Source: a virus
Direction: 5' to 3' (one strand)
Virus record (IMG/VR): IMGVR_UViG_3300008448_000020
Coordinates: 1-64,000 of that record
Length of the DNA: 64,000 nucleotides
Part shown: piece after piece, positions 7,626-16,792 of the stretch
How the letters are laid out: every line of letters begins with the position of its first letter
Numbering within the stretch: the stretch's first letter is position 1
Translations under genes and position numbers: made by a program
The notes under the pieces: model-generated
Database searches by the model: none
Seen by the model: the letters and a program-made list of their open reading frames with translations, nothing else
Told to the model about the DNA's origin: nothing

Positions 7626-9402
7626 ACGCGGGTGGTGGTGTAGCTCCTCCTCCGCCTGCTGCAGGTGGTGGTGCCTCCGCCCCAGGAGCCGTCTCTGCTG
7701 GCGGTGCTTCAGCTCCGGTCGGTGCTGGTCCAAATGCTGGCGGTGTACCTGATGGAGCGCCTCCTCCTGCTCCGCCTTCCGGTGCTTCACCTTGCGCCAT
7801 CGCACCCATCTCTGCCCAGTTAGGCCCACCATTCGATATTTGATCGAGCTCCCACATAAGTTCACGATCTTTTCTTAAAAATTCTCTATTCGCCATAACA
7901 TCAGAATCAGTCCAGCCAAGATACCTCTTTTGTGCATATGTCTTTGATACAAAGTCGCTCTGTGTTATTGCGTTAAAATTTTCTGCTTTTAATTGTAATT
8001 TTTGATTTTCGCGTAACTCGTAGAAATTTGTTGGTGGATTAAATCTTAAGTCAATTTCCATCTCTGTTAAGTTTAATTCTTCCCAAAGACCTCTTAATTT
8101 TAAATGTGTTACAAAGCCGTTTTTTAATCCTTCTGCAAAATGCTGTTGTTGTCTTATAATAAATCGTGCAAATTTTAATTCTTCACGAAGAATATCGAGA
8201 CCGTCTTTAAACTGTTCTTCAGGGTTTAATCGCGAAGCAGGTACTTTAAGTGATTTGTAAAGTTTTTTAACAAAATACATTAAATCTGTTAATTCACCGA
8301 GATTAGCGCCGCCCGCAAGTTGTTGTACACTTGTGCCTTCTGATCCTTGTCGCTTTGCAAACCAAAAGCTATCGAGCATTGATTGGGGGTTAAATTTTTG
8401 TACTGTGGCGCCTTGGTTGGCATCGTAAGTGCGTTTCGACCAATAATTTGACATTAATTTGCGAAGATATGCTTCAGCTTTAGCAGGAGGCATGTTGCCT
8501 ACATCAACGTTAAAAACTAATCTCTCCGGTGCACGTACTAGGCGATATATGACAATCGAATCCTCAATTAAACTTAATTGTCTGTAAGCACGTCTCGCAT
8601 TTTCAATAAACGGCAGTCTTAATGTCTTTGTTTCATTCCAAATTCCGGAATTTATATATGTAACTTGGTTAATATCAAGCGGTATTAATTCAGTTTTTGC
8701 AACCTTTCCAGGATTTTTAGAATCAAAAATAGGTTTACGAAGCAAGTAACCTTTCGCAACCATATTTTGTACATTTTCAAAAATCGGATCAACAATATCT
8801 GACGGTATCATCACAATGCCGAGTATACCTTCTTTTGTATATTTTTTATGTACAATATGTTCAAAATAGATTTCTGCGTCTACTAAGAGTTGGCGTATAT
8901 ATTCCCAACCTTTATTCTCTAAGTCAAAATAGCCTATATATTTTTTAAATTCTTTTTTTACTTTGTTTTTCTGCTCTTCCGATATATCAGTATCTACGAA
9001 GCGTAATCTTACTATATCACCGTTTTCATCTTTGTTAATAAATTCATCGCATATTTCATCAAGTGCATCAGCAACTTCCGAGAATGCTGCCATAACACGG
9101 TAATCCATGAGACGTCTGCCTTTATCCGGCTGGATATTAGCATACATGAAGTTATGATAATCTTTATTCTGTAAGATGGTAGCATAAGCATCATCAGTTA
9201 CTGATATAGAAGAAGCTATCGATTGTCGTATTAACGCTTCTTGGCGATGTGTGCCTTTGTTGTAAAAAAGATCATATTTAGGGTTAAGCTGTTCGATTTT
9301 ATCTGCAACACTTACCGACTGGTATGGTAATTTTGAAGAAATATACTTAACCAGATCACGTCCAAACGTGCTTTCTCTATTAGGGTCCGCTTGATCAGCC
9401 AT
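7624..9402 (-). CDS. 20: Portal protein gp20
   Basis: Dodecameric DNA portal and packaging vertex. Family hallmarks are the IKADKGRRLMDYRVMA-type region near residue 90, the VADALDEICDE helix, LRFVDTDISEEQK, and NVDVGNMPPAKAEAYL with MSNYWSKRTYD near residues 315-345. The body length matches T4 gp20 (524). An extra tail of about 55 residues is almost pure Ala, Pro and Gly. Start: ATG at 9402 is preferred over an upstream TTG (9435) because an exact TATAAATA stands five bases before it. The upstream residues would lie across that promoter. Confidence 0.93.
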   Translation of the reverse strand: MADQADPNRESTFGRDLVKYISSKLPYQSVSVADKIEQLNPKYDLFYNKGTHRQEALIRQSIASSISVTDDAYATILQNKDYHNFMYANIQPDKGRRLMDYRVMAAFSEVADALDEICDEFINKDENGDIVRLRFVDTDISEEQKNKVKKEFKKYIGYFDLENKGWEYIRQLLVDAEIYFEHIVHKKYTKEGILGIVMIPSDIVDPIFENVQNMVAKGYLLRKPIFDSKNPGKVAKTELIPLDINQVTYINSGIWNETKTLRLPFIENARRAYRQLSLIEDSIVIYRLVRAPERLVFNVDVGNMPPAKAEAYLRKLMSNYWSKRTYDANQGATVQKFNPQSMLDSFWFAKRQGSEGTSVQQLAGGANLGELTDLMYFVKKLYKSLKVPASRLNPEEQFKDGLDILREELKFARFIIRQQQHFAEGLKNGFVTHLKLRGLWEELNLTEMEIDLRFNPPTNFYELRENQKLQLKAENFNAITQSDFVSKTYAQKRYLGWTDSDVMANREFLRKDRELMWELDQISNGGPNWAEMGAMAQGEAPEGGAGGGAPSGTPPAFGPAPTGAEAPPAETAPGAEAPPPAAGGGGATPPPA

Positions 9403-9407
9403 AGGAG

Positions 9408-9415
9408 TATTTATA
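9408..9415 (-). promoter_or_regulatory. Late promoter octamer for gp20
   Basis: Exact TATAAATA on the minus strand, five bases before the ATG at 9402. Confidence 0.75.
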
Positions 9416-9438
9416 TTAGTATAATTATTTAACAAGCA

Positions 9439-10908
9439 CTACATCACTAATATTTGATTTGAATCAAGCTTTTCTCCCTGGATAAACGGTATACCGTCGA
9501 GTCTTTGTGACAGCGGTACATAACCTGCTGGTATGCCGCCGCTTGGTATAATGCGCGCGAATCCTAATATCGATATCCATTCTGTCTTACCGTCATAGAT
9601 TTGGTAAATGTGCTTGTTTTGATATGTACTGTATTTTGGATGTGTTGGAGGATATGGATTTGTAAATGGGGATTTACCACAAACAGCGTAGGGGTCTGTT
9701 GATATAAAATAATTACCTGTAACAGTGTTTTTCATTAAAAGTAAAGGCAGCGAATCCTTAACTGGTACAGGGTGAGAATATGCAACCGGTGAACCGGTTG
9801 GTGTTAATGTTAAAACAGGCTGACCGTTTATCGCAGTACGATAAAGAGGCATTTTACCAGAAAAATCCTCTGTAAACTCAATCATACCTGAGTACGCATG
9901 TTGATTAAGTTTACTACATATATCAGAAACAGTAGCCAACTTACCAAATACCGCATAACGTTTATATATAATACCGGTACCATACGGCATATTAATGCTA
10001 TTAATTGACGGGGCAATTAATGACATATCTCTTACACCTCGATCCACAAATCCAAAGTTAACAGCCATACTCATACCAGCAGTACCCCAAACATGTGCGC
10101 AAGTTATAGAGTTAGGATCGCTTGGGTTTACTGTATGTGCACCCCACCCACCACTTCTCGATATAGCACCGCTCTGAAAGGTTTTATTATTAATCTTAAA
10201 TGTAGATGTACCACCTATGCCCTCGATCATATTTGGAAATTTGCTCGGTCTTACAGCCCACCATGGTGTCTCTGCAAAATTATAGTTTCTTTGACCGAAA
10301 TTATAACAATAAAATGTCATCTCTAGAACACCGTTGCCTATATCCCTATACCTTGAATAAAATAACACATCACCGCGATTGATATTTGGTTTAGGAACTA
10401 ACCCCCAATTAATAATTGAATAACTTCTATCTGTTAAATTAAAATTTTCTGCTAATATAGGATTATAAAATGGCTTATTATTGAGAGGATCCATTTGCGG
10501 TTTTATATACATGCCAGAGCCATGTATATAGCCATTTGCCCATGAGTCGTTTCCTATTTTCATTTCAGGATCATTATTAACTACATCAGCACTGTATACT
10601 GTAGTAGTCATGCAGTCGTCATTCCATGCTGAAAATGATCTTTGAGGACATATTATTTGACCAAAATTGTCAATATCGATATAGTAAATGTGACCGCCTT
10701 TACCAATTCGTATTGTCCATCCTATATCATGTGTCGGACCAGGGGTATGTGTTAATTGTGTGTGGTATACATCTTGTTCGGTGTAGGGTATTTGTAATGG
10801 AAAATCAGACCACTTAATTGTTCCGTTAGTTGCGGACCATAATGATGTGTTAAATGATACAGTATTTTGCTTAGAAAAGGTTCCTGTATTATTTGATTGT
10901 AATTTCAT
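9439..10908 (-). CDS. Virion-associated protein of unknown function
   Basis: 489 residues, rich in Gly, Asn, aromatic residues and predicted beta structure, without a recognised catalytic motif. It is the third gene of the gp15 operon (ATGA overlap with the TSP3-repeat protein upstream), ends just before gp20 and is read from the late promoter in front of gp15. Composition and location suggest a tail or fibre-associated structural protein. A carbohydrate-binding role is possible but unsupported. Confidence 0.45.
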   Translation of the reverse strand: MKLQSNNTGTFSKQNTVSFNTSLWSATNGTIKWSDFPLQIPYTEQDVYHTQLTHTPGPTHDIGWTIRIGKGGHIYYIDIDNFGQIICPQRSFSAWNDDCMTTTVYSADVVNNDPEMKIGNDSWANGYIHGSGMYIKPQMDPLNNKPFYNPILAENFNLTDRSYSIINWGLVPKPNINRGDVLFYSRYRDIGNGVLEMTFYCYNFGQRNYNFAETPWWAVRPSKFPNMIEGIGGTSTFKINNKTFQSGAISRSGGWGAHTVNPSDPNSITCAHVWGTAGMSMAVNFGFVDRGVRDMSLIAPSINSINMPYGTGIIYKRYAVFGKLATVSDICSKLNQHAYSGMIEFTEDFSGKMPLYRTAINGQPVLTLTPTGSPVAYSHPVPVKDSLPLLLMKNTVTGNYFISTDPYAVCGKSPFTNPYPPTHPKYSTYQNKHIYQIYDGKTEWISILGFARIIPSGGIPAGYVPLSQRLDGIPFIQGEKLDSNQILVM

Positions 10909-11447
10909 ATATTGTTAAATGTGTTGAACAGTGATATTGGAAAATCAGTCGGGTCGTTTATATCTGTACCTGCAACTGTTTCATCATTATCCGTATAACC
11001 ATCACCATCAGTATCATCGTTTGGTAGTAAAATAAAAGTTACTTCACCAGGATCAGGTGAAGGTGTTGGTGTTATTATTACCTCTTCTCCAGCACTGTAT
11101 ACTAGTATATTATTAATATCAGATAACTTGGTATACCCCGCCACATTTTCAAAAATAACATCAATGTAACCGCTGTCTATAAAATTAATAGTACTTAAAT
11201 TTAAGCGAAGTGTATTTTTGTTTACTATTTCATACGATGAAATAGGTAGTAAATAACCTTCAAATGCAGGGCATATGGCAGATACACGTCTGATGTTTGT
11301 ATGTCTGTCAACTGATGTAAGAGAAGGAAAACCTACACTATACGAGCTTAAGAATAAATTTTGTAACCAATCATAATTATAACCTGCGTTAACTATTGTG
11401 ACCGATTGTGCAGAACCATATACAGGTATTTCTTTTTCGTAGCTCAT
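10905..11447 (-). CDS. Putative virion protein with thrombospondin type 3 calcium-binding repeat
   Basis: 180 residues from the ATG at 11447, four bases after the gp15 stop; a TTG at 11468 would overlap gp15 and is less likely. The N-terminal 120 residues look beta-rich. The C-terminal segment DTDGDGYTDNDETVAGTD, ending D-P-T-D, is a canonical TSP3/EF-hand-like Ca-binding repeat, preceded by a Pro-rich linker (TPTPSPDPGE). Such repeats rigidify extracellular or virion proteins in calcium-rich media such as sea water. It overlaps the next gene by ATGA. Confidence 0.55.
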   Translation of the reverse strand: MSYEKEIPVYGSAQSVTIVNAGYNYDWLQNLFLSSYSVGFPSLTSVDRHTNIRRVSAICPAFEGYLLPISSYEIVNKNTLRLNLSTINFIDSGYIDVIFENVAGYTKLSDINNILVYSAGEEVIITPTPSPDPGEVTFILLPNDDTDGDGYTDNDETVAGTDINDPTDFPISLFNTFNNI

Positions 11448-11451
11448 ATTA

Positions 11452-12258
11452 TTACAAATCCTGATCAACTACCCGTGTTACTTGCGGGTACCCGTTTACA
11501 GTAACAACATCTTTATCATTTACTAGCATGGATGTAAGCGGGTATGCAAAGGTATCACCGCTTAAGTCTTCATACAGCGTTACATTACGTGAATTGTGGA
11601 AGTTGCTGTCAATGTAGAAAATATTGCCAATTGGATTGCTTGGTGCAGCGAATAACCATGCTTTAATTGTAAATGTTGTATCACCTATTACTTTATATTT
11701 TTCCGATGCATTTATGTCTGTAGGGTAGGTGAGATTCATTGTGCCATCCCACAATACTTCGCTGCGTATTTCTTGCGGGACTTTAAATCCCGAGCTTACT
11801 ACTGTATCTGGTGTTTTCCATGATATTACGATATAAGGATTATTATAAGGTATAAAATTTGATAGTATTTGATCCATATCAGACTGATATCGTGTAACTA
11901 TAGACATTGATATATTAATGTTTATCGGTACTGGCGTCCTGTAATGAACGGAATCACGCTGATGGTCACTGTCGAGTTCTCCATGCGTATAATAAAAGCC
12001 TTCGATTTTGTTAAATACTCTGCTTTCATCTCTCTGTACGCTGTTAATAGAAACTGCAACGACAGGTATAGTTATATTTTGAGCTCTATTAACCAAATCA
12101 AACAAAACACGCTGTTTCGGCGAATACACATACCTCACATGTACATTGGTTTCAGGTATTCTACTCTTGTTAAATCGTTTTATTACAATATCATCAAAGG
12201 CTGCAATAAATTGAGTTAGTACATCTTTTATTTCAAAGTGGTATGCCTGGCTTATCAC
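11452..12258 (-). CDS. 15: Tail sheath stabiliser gp15-like protein
   Basis: 268 residues (T4 gp15 is 272). The segment NISMSIVTRYQSDMDQILSN followed by FIPYNNPY matches T4 gp15 YELSIFTRYEDDMFQIVEQI and LPYFQPHF. The order (N-terminal helices, RYVYSPKQR strand, then this motif) is also the same. gp15 caps the sheath and attaches the finished tail to the neck. It starts with GTG six bases after an AATAAATA late octamer and leads a three-gene operon. Confidence 0.7.
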   Translation of the reverse strand: MISQAYHFEIKDVLTQFIAAFDDIVIKRFNKSRIPETNVHVRYVYSPKQRVLFDLVNRAQNITIPVVAVSINSVQRDESRVFNKIEGFYYTHGELDSDHQRDSVHYRTPVPININISMSIVTRYQSDMDQILSNFIPYNNPYIVISWKTPDTVVSSGFKVPQEIRSEVLWDGTMNLTYPTDINASEKYKVIGDTTFTIKAWLFAAPSNPIGNIFYIDSNFHNSRNVTLYEDLSGDTFAYPLTSMLVNDKDVVTVNGYPQVTRVVDQDL

Positions 12259-12264
12259 AGTAAT

Positions 12265-12272
12265 TATTTATT
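12265..12272 (-). promoter_or_regulatory. Late promoter octamer for gp15 operon
   Basis: AATAAATA on the minus strand, six bases before the GTG at 12258. It overlaps the stop of the helicase gene. Confidence 0.5.
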
Positions 12273-13902
12273 ACTGTATCCTATCTATAAAGTGCTTAGG
12301 TAGTTTGCTTCTCGATCTTTTAACAACATTAATAAAATTGCTGTCGAGTATATACGTCACAGAATAGTCGTCTTTGTTACGCGTTGCTCTACCCGCTGCT
12401 TGTACTGTAGCGCTAAGCATTTTGTTTTCGTACCAATCTTTATCAGTATCAAAGAGTTTTTTAATTCGCTTTGATGAAAGCGGTAAAAACGGTAATTTCA
12501 CTATAATTTGAAACCGTGCAAGCTCATCTTTCAGATCTACACCATATACTAGAGATGGTGAAACGAGAACCGTAGGATCCTGTGTTTCGCAGTGCTCTTT
12601 AAGAATATTCTCATTTGTTGCCGTTGCATCTCTAAACAAAAAACGTTTATTCTTACCTATTTTATCCTGTATAATATTTGCAATTTCTTGAGTGTGTGTG
12701 TGAATGATACCTTTTTCATTTTTATGGTGATTAACTATTTGCTCTATCTGTGTACATATTTTAGGTAAAACATTTTTTAATGTTTTATAATTAATTTTAT
12801 TAGTTGATGAAACATATATAGGTGATTTAGATGGCTCAAAATCACTTTCACACTCTACATAACTGTAATCTGTAATACCTAGAGACTTAGCAAAATGTTC
12901 TGGATCAATAATGGTCGCTGACATAAGAACGATTTTATCAGCGAAATTAAAAATATATTTGGCGAGTGTATGTGCGTGTAACGGTGTAAAAGTAACACGT
13001 GTAGCACTTACGTCTATTATATATTCACATTCCGACCACATACTATCAATTGCTGTAAGCGAGTTATGTAAATTCTTTAAATACTGAAAACGTGCAATAT
13101 CGCTTTTTGAGAGCATCTCTAGTTTCTTAGACCCAATCTGTGTTATACTCTCAATAGCTGTAGTTATTTTCTCAATGAGTTCGTATAGCCAAGCACGTGC
13201 TCGCGTATGATTATCACTCACTAACATTTTTACGCTTATGTCATACTGCTTGAGTTTTTCATAATCTATTTCTGCAGAAAATTGTCTTACTAGCTCCTCC
13301 TCAAGTTCAGATGCTTCGTCACAAATTATAATATTTTTGCGCTTTACATGCTCAGGTAACGCTAAAAACATCTTGTAATTTAATACTGCAAACCTCGATA
13401 AAAGTGCATTATTTCTTGCTGTATAATACGCACATATGCCCTTCTCCCAGCATGACTCTTTTAACTTTGAAACAAATGTGCAAGGTGCAAAATCAACACT
13501 ATAGCTGTCATCAAGATTGCATGTGTAATTCATCTTCCCTTTTAAAATATCACTTTTTACAAACAATGTATTATATTGATCTTGTAGTGTTTTAGTAATA
13601 GTAAGAGCAAATGCACCTGACGGTGGTTCATCATTACACTCTTCACTATTAGTATAATTTCCTGTAAAGTCTTGCTTAAATGCTTCATATGACTGAATTA
13701 ATCTGCGCTTCTCAGCAGAAGGCTCTGAAGAAAGACTTGCAAGTGTACGTGCAATAAGACTTTTACCTGATCCAGTCGGAGCACTACATATTACAAATTT
13801 GCTTTTAGTAAGACCATCTTCAATTTTCTCTAAAAGTGAAAGTTGCTTTTTTGTAGGTGTATATTCCTCTGGAAATAATGTCGCTAATTTTGGTATTTGC
13901 AC
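12271..13902 (-). CDS. XPD/DinG-like superfamily 2 helicase with probable Fe-S cluster
   Basis: 543 residues. Walker A is APTGSGKS (41-48) and the DEAH-type motif is CDEASELEEE. The final motif AAGRATRNKDDYS is typical of Rad3/XPD/DinG helicases. Between the Walker A and DEAS motifs are four cysteines (YTC, PC, SCW, GIC) followed by YYTAR, the arrangement that holds a 4Fe-4S cluster in this family. It is a 5'-3' helicase likely acting on D-loops, R-loops or replication forks, comparable in niche to T4 Dda. It starts with GTG only six bases after a TATAAT box. Confidence 0.8.
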   Translation of the reverse strand: MQIPKLATLFPEEYTPTKKQLSLLEKIEDGLTKSKFVICSAPTGSGKSLIARTLASLSSEPSAEKRRLIQSYEAFKQDFTGNYTNSEECNDEPPSGAFALTITKTLQDQYNTLFVKSDILKGKMNYTCNLDDSYSVDFAPCTFVSKLKESCWEKGICAYYTARNNALLSRFAVLNYKMFLALPEHVKRKNIIICDEASELEEELVRQFSAEIDYEKLKQYDISVKMLVSDNHTRARAWLYELIEKITTAIESITQIGSKKLEMLSKSDIARFQYLKNLHNSLTAIDSMWSECEYIIDVSATRVTFTPLHAHTLAKYIFNFADKIVLMSATIIDPEHFAKSLGITDYSYVECESDFEPSKSPIYVSSTNKINYKTLKNVLPKICTQIEQIVNHHKNEKGIIHTHTQEIANIIQDKIGKNKRFLFRDATATNENILKEHCETQDPTVLVSPSLVYGVDLKDELARFQIIVKLPFLPLSSKRIKKLFDTDKDWYENKMLSATVQAAGRATRNKDDYSVTYILDSNFINVVKRSRSKLPKHFIDRIQ

Positions 13903-13908
13903 ACACAG

Positions 13909-13936
13909 ATTATAGCTGATTATTGTGTTAAAACAA
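13909..13936 (-). promoter_or_regulatory. Early sigma70-like promoter for the helicase gene
   Basis: On the minus strand TTGTTT (13931-13936) and TATAAT (13909-13914) are 16 bases apart. The -10 lies six bases before the GTG. Confidence 0.6.
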
Positions 13937-14264
13937 ATAACTTTTTATTAAAAAGTTTTGAAGGTTTTTTGCCACTATGCTTTATAATATGTGTTGTAGT
14001 ATCGAGATTTTTTTCACAAAAAGTGTTAACAGTATAATCAAAAATAACACCGCCTTTTGTTTTGTGTGCATTAAAGGGATACGGTATTTCGTAAATTACT
14101 TTTTTATTTTTCTGCATATCGTGAAAAGTAAATACACAGAAAAAATCACGCACTGAAAACAATATAAATTTACCGCTCTTTATCTTCTTATTTTCAAGCA
14201 AAAAATCAATATGAGTAAGAAGTAAGGGTTTAATTAAATCTTCTATTTCTTCAGGAGACGTCAT
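13920..14264 (-). CDS. Hypothetical protein
   Basis: 114 residues, basic, with a mixed alpha/beta pattern (FSVRDFFCVFTFHDMQ). No family is recognised. It is coupled to the upstream gene by an ATGA overlap, in the operon containing the cochaperonin and clamp-loader-like genes. Confidence 0.6.
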   Translation of the reverse strand: MTSPEEIEDLIKPLLLTHIDFLLENKKIKSGKFILFSVRDFFCVFTFHDMQKNKKVIYEIPYPFNAHKTKGGVIFDYTVNTFCEKNLDTTTHIIKHSGKKPSKLFNKKLFVLTQ

Positions 14265-14638
14265 GAGTTCATAAAATTTATCTTTTGCTGTGCAGAAAGC
14301 AAAGCGAGCTTTTCGTTAAAGAATTTCCAAAATTGTTGATTTGCAGGTATTATTTGAATTAGTTCGCAGGCTGCCATATTTATACATCTATAATCCTGCA
14401 TAAAAATATCCCATGTAATGAGTAGGTTTTTAGTGTTAGGATCAAAGTGAGGAGATGTAATTGCTCGTCTGTAGTTTAATGCAAGTCTACCTTCAGTGCT
14501 ATTGAGTAGTTGAAGTGAATTAGTGCATAGCATTCTACGCGTTGTAGGTGCACCAAATTTTATTCTCCTCCTCGAGAATTTTATCTCCGCAACATTACTG
14601 AGTAGCAGATTTTTTAAGTTGGGCAGCGACACTTTCAT
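14261..14638 (-). CDS. Hypothetical protein
   Basis: 125 residues of unknown function, with an RRRIKFGAPTTRRML basic patch near residue 22. It overlaps the 3' end of the cochaperonin gene by 44 bases in another frame and the next gene by ATGA. Confidence 0.55.
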   Translation of the reverse strand: MKVSLPNLKNLLLSNVAEIKFSRRRIKFGAPTTRRMLCTNSLQLLNSTEGRLALNYRRAITSPHFDPNTKNLLITWDIFMQDYRCINMAACELIQIIPANQQFWKFFNEKLALLSAQQKINFMNS

Positions 14639-15044
14639 TATCGTCAGACCTTACAGAGCATATACCAAAAATTCTTTGCTCGTTTAAGAATATGCCTTTT
14701 TTAAGTGTACCATATTCTTCAATATCAATATTAGCGACAGGTACCCCAAGATTATTCGGAAAACATACATAGTCACCCACCTTTGTAAATCGAACATTAG
14801 GACCTGCAAGTATAACTTCACCTATACGCCATGCTTTTGTATCAGCATTAATAGGTACATGTAGACCATTTCTTATAATAGTAGAGCCGTCGTCTGTTTC
14901 ATCAGTGTATTTTACCAATAAAACATCATCGAGTACCATCTTAAGGTTATAACCGTAAAAGACAGAATTAAATGAATTTTTTGGTAATTCTGAAAAATCA
15001 ATAAGGCTTTTTTGTGTTGGTAAGGAGTCAATAGATGCAGTCAT
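14595..15044 (-). CDS. 31: GroES/gp31-like cochaperonin
   Basis: 149 residues. The core DDVLLVKYTDETDDG..., GLHVPINADTKAWRIGEVI and VRFTKVGDYVCFPNN matches the GroES beta-barrel as seen in T4 gp31: an opening strand, a mobile-loop-length insert, V-x-x-AGP, and K-VGD-V-FP. T4 gp31 replaces GroES on host GroEL so that gp23 can fold. An N-terminal extension of about 35 residues and a charged C-terminal tail make it longer than T4 gp31 (111). A GroES fold is quite likely; the gp23-folding role is inferred. Confidence 0.75.
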   Translation of the reverse strand: MTASIDSLPTQKSLIDFSELPKNSFNSVFYGYNLKMVLDDVLLVKYTDETDDGSTIIRNGLHVPINADTKAWRIGEVILAGPNVRFTKVGDYVCFPNNLGVPVANIDIEEYGTLKKGIFLNEQRIFGICSVRSDDNESVAAQLKKSATQ

Positions 15045-15056
15045 AGAATGACTTAT

Positions 15057-15413
15057 TCATGATTTTAATAAATCAATATAGTTTTTTATTTCCCGTACAG
15101 AAAGCTCCTTGTTTTTCGCGAGCAATAAAAAATTTGCATCGTCTTCTTCTGTCTTTTTTTTCTTTATATATTCAATTTTCTTTTGTGTTACTTTAGGAAA
15201 AATGACACTCAAAAATTTATAACACTCTGCTTTATTGCTAAAGACTTGTGTATATTTGTTTGCGATATCGCAAGCTGAGATAGTACTCTTACCGTACATA
15301 CTCAGCCACCTATTAATTAGGTATGGTGAAAACTGCTTCTCATCATCAACTGTAGAGAAGCAGTTTTCTTTTTTAGTAAAAAGAATATTTGAAATATAAT
15401 CAAATATAGTCAC
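15057..15413 (-). CDS. 62: gp62-like clamp-loader small subunit (tentative)
   Basis: 118 residues. The pattern SPYLINRWLSMYGK..., K-x-x-CYKFL, FPK-x-x-x-KKIEYIKKKK, and a late REIKNYIDLL helix follows the short gp62-type clamp-loader subunits of marine T4-like phages. These help gp44 place the gp45 clamp on primer ends. T4 gp62 itself is longer (187) and poorly conserved, so the call rests on pattern recall. No gp44 ATPase is present in this window. It starts with GTG overlapping the upstream stop. Confidence 0.5.
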   Translation of the reverse strand: MTIFDYISNILFTKKENCFSTVDDEKQFSPYLINRWLSMYGKSTISACDIANKYTQVFSNKAECYKFLSVIFPKVTQKKIEYIKKKKTEEDDANFLLLAKNKELSVREIKNYIDLLKS

Positions 15414-15997
15414 GATATAACTTTCGTAGTCGCGATAAAAATATCTTCATTCATCTTGTAAAATAACTCAATTACATCTTTCATAAAACTCTCAGCATTA
15501 CTATCATCGAGATTAGTAGAATATGCAAACGCAGGAGCCTTCTTACCTGCAGTTATATTAATACCCGTATGGCCGAGCGCTACATTATTTTTAGAGTATG
15601 TAATACTTACACTGCATTTACCCTTCATCTGTGTTACGCCACCTTGAGCATGCTCTTTATGTACAATTAAATCATCACCATCTACTTCGATAGGAGCTTT
15701 AATATATTTAAAGCTTAAAATATTTGCTATCTGTGTATTGAACAATCTCTGCCAAGAAACAGCACCAAACGGATCAAGATTCGGTATCTCCCATAAAAAA
15801 TTTATAGCATCCTGACTATAGATAAAATCATTATTGAGTACATCTTCAGTATCAATCATACCTTCAGCTTCTACGTGCATCGGTGCCCTAAAAGCAATGA
15901 TATTGCCAATTGGAAGAGTTCTTTCTCTAAAATATTTGTAAGCAAATCTATTATGAAGGATCTTACCGTCGTAATTTTTAATATCAGTTATAATCAT
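15410..15997 (-). CDS. DUF366-like protein, possible biotin/lipoate-ligase fold
   Basis: 195 residues. Characteristic strings are FRAPMHVEAEGMIDTEDVL, INFLWEIPNLDPFGAV, QRLFNTQIANIL and VDGDDLIVH, matching a conserved but uncharacterised family (DUF366-like) thought to share the biotin/lipoate protein ligase fold. The function is unknown. It is the first gene of the gp62-like/gp31-like operon and is preceded by a good early promoter. Confidence 0.5.
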   Translation of the reverse strand: MIITDIKNYDGKILHNRFAYKYFRERTLPIGNIIAFRAPMHVEAEGMIDTEDVLNNDFIYSQDAINFLWEIPNLDPFGAVSWQRLFNTQIANILSFKYIKAPIEVDGDDLIVHKEHAQGGVTQMKGKCSVSITYSKNNVALGHTGINITAGKKAPAFAYSTNLDDSNAESFMKDVIELFYKMNEDIFIATTKVIS

Positions 15998-16006
15998 ACA
16001 AGCGAT

Positions 16007-16034
16007 AGTATAGCTGATACTAATACAAATTCAA
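16007..16034 (-). promoter_or_regulatory. Early sigma70-like promoter for the DUF366/gp62/gp31-like operon
   Basis: On the minus strand TTGAAT (16029-16034), a 16-base spacer and TATACT (16007-16012) lie nine bases before the ATG at 15997. The -10 to ATG stretch resembles that before the gene at 223. Confidence 0.6.
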
Positions 16035-16036
16035 GC

Positions 16037-16792
16037 TTATCTACCGTGAATAAGCAATTGTCCCCACTCTTTTTCCTCGCCTTGTCGGTAATTGTTACCG
16101 TGTTGTGTGAGATCAGTATAGGCTTTAAATTTATATTTTTTAATTAATAAACTATATACAGATTGATCATGTCTATGACAAACAAATGCCGGATAATTCG
16201 GTAATCCTTGTGTGTTGTCACGCTCGGTAATAATGCGATCATCTTGACAGAATGCTAGCCATTCTTCAACAAACTTTACAGATACAGAATCTTTTCTTAA
16301 AAAAAGAAATCCTGCATGAAGTTGACCTGAAAGCTCCCCAGTCCAGAACTGCTCTTCATTGCATCCCATAAGCACAAAGGCGTCTCTTTTTGTTGCATCA
16401 CGTTCATCACCTTTACCGTCGTTAATTTTAAACGGTACGATACTTTGTGTTTTAAGTTTTTGAAAAATAGGATTTAAACTTTCTTTCTGCGTAATCGTTA
16501 CATCGACATAACCGAGAATATCACCTTCCGACATTCTATCTAAACACCGTTTTATTAAGTAAGGTTTCCATACCCAAAAATTAGCTCTTAAAGCACCCGA
16601 TCCACCATGTACACTATCAAATATATGTTTATTTTTTTCTCTAAACTCTGGTAATATATTTGTCTCGTTGCATTGATATATAATATCAAATTCTTTGCAC
16701 TTTACAAAAGATTGTATACATAGCTGTTGATACAAAGAATAGTGATTATTCGTTGTCGCGTATGTAAGTAATATTTTTTTAGAATCAGCCAT
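16037..16792 (-). CDS. Putative glycosyltransferase (GT-A type)
   Basis: 251 residues. An alpha/beta N-terminus (ILLTYATTNNHYSLYQQLC) leads to YVDVTITQ, a DxD-like metal site. Near the end, HRHDQSVYSLLIKKYKF is a helix frequent in small GT-A transferases of viruses and capsule loci. It is the last gene of the glycan cassette and overlaps the epimerase gene by eight bases. Acceptor and donor are unknown. Confidence 0.6.
   Translation of the reverse strand: MADSKKILLTYATTNNHYSLYQQLCIQSFVKCKEFDIIYQCNETNILPEFREKNKHIFDSVHGGSGALRANFWVWKPYLIKRCLDRMSEGDILGYVDVTITQKESLNPIFQKLKTQSIVPFKINDGKGDERDATKRDAFVLMGCNEEQFWTGELSGQLHAGFLFLRKDSVSVKFVEEWLAFCQDDRIITERDNTQGLPNYPAFVCHRHDQSVYSLLIKKYKFKAYTDLTQHGNNYRQGEEKEWGQLLIHGR

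Noticed and set aside
7592-7843. Ala/Gly/Pro-rich open frame on the + strand
   Set aside because: It is the antisense shadow of the low-complexity gp20 tail.
9403-9435. TTG start for gp20, 11 codons upstream of the ATG
   Set aside because: It would place the late promoter inside the coding region. The ATG at 9402 has an exact octamer five bases upstream.
15057-15997. gp44 clamp-loader ATPase
   Set aside because: Neither gene has Walker motifs; gp44 is probably outside the window.
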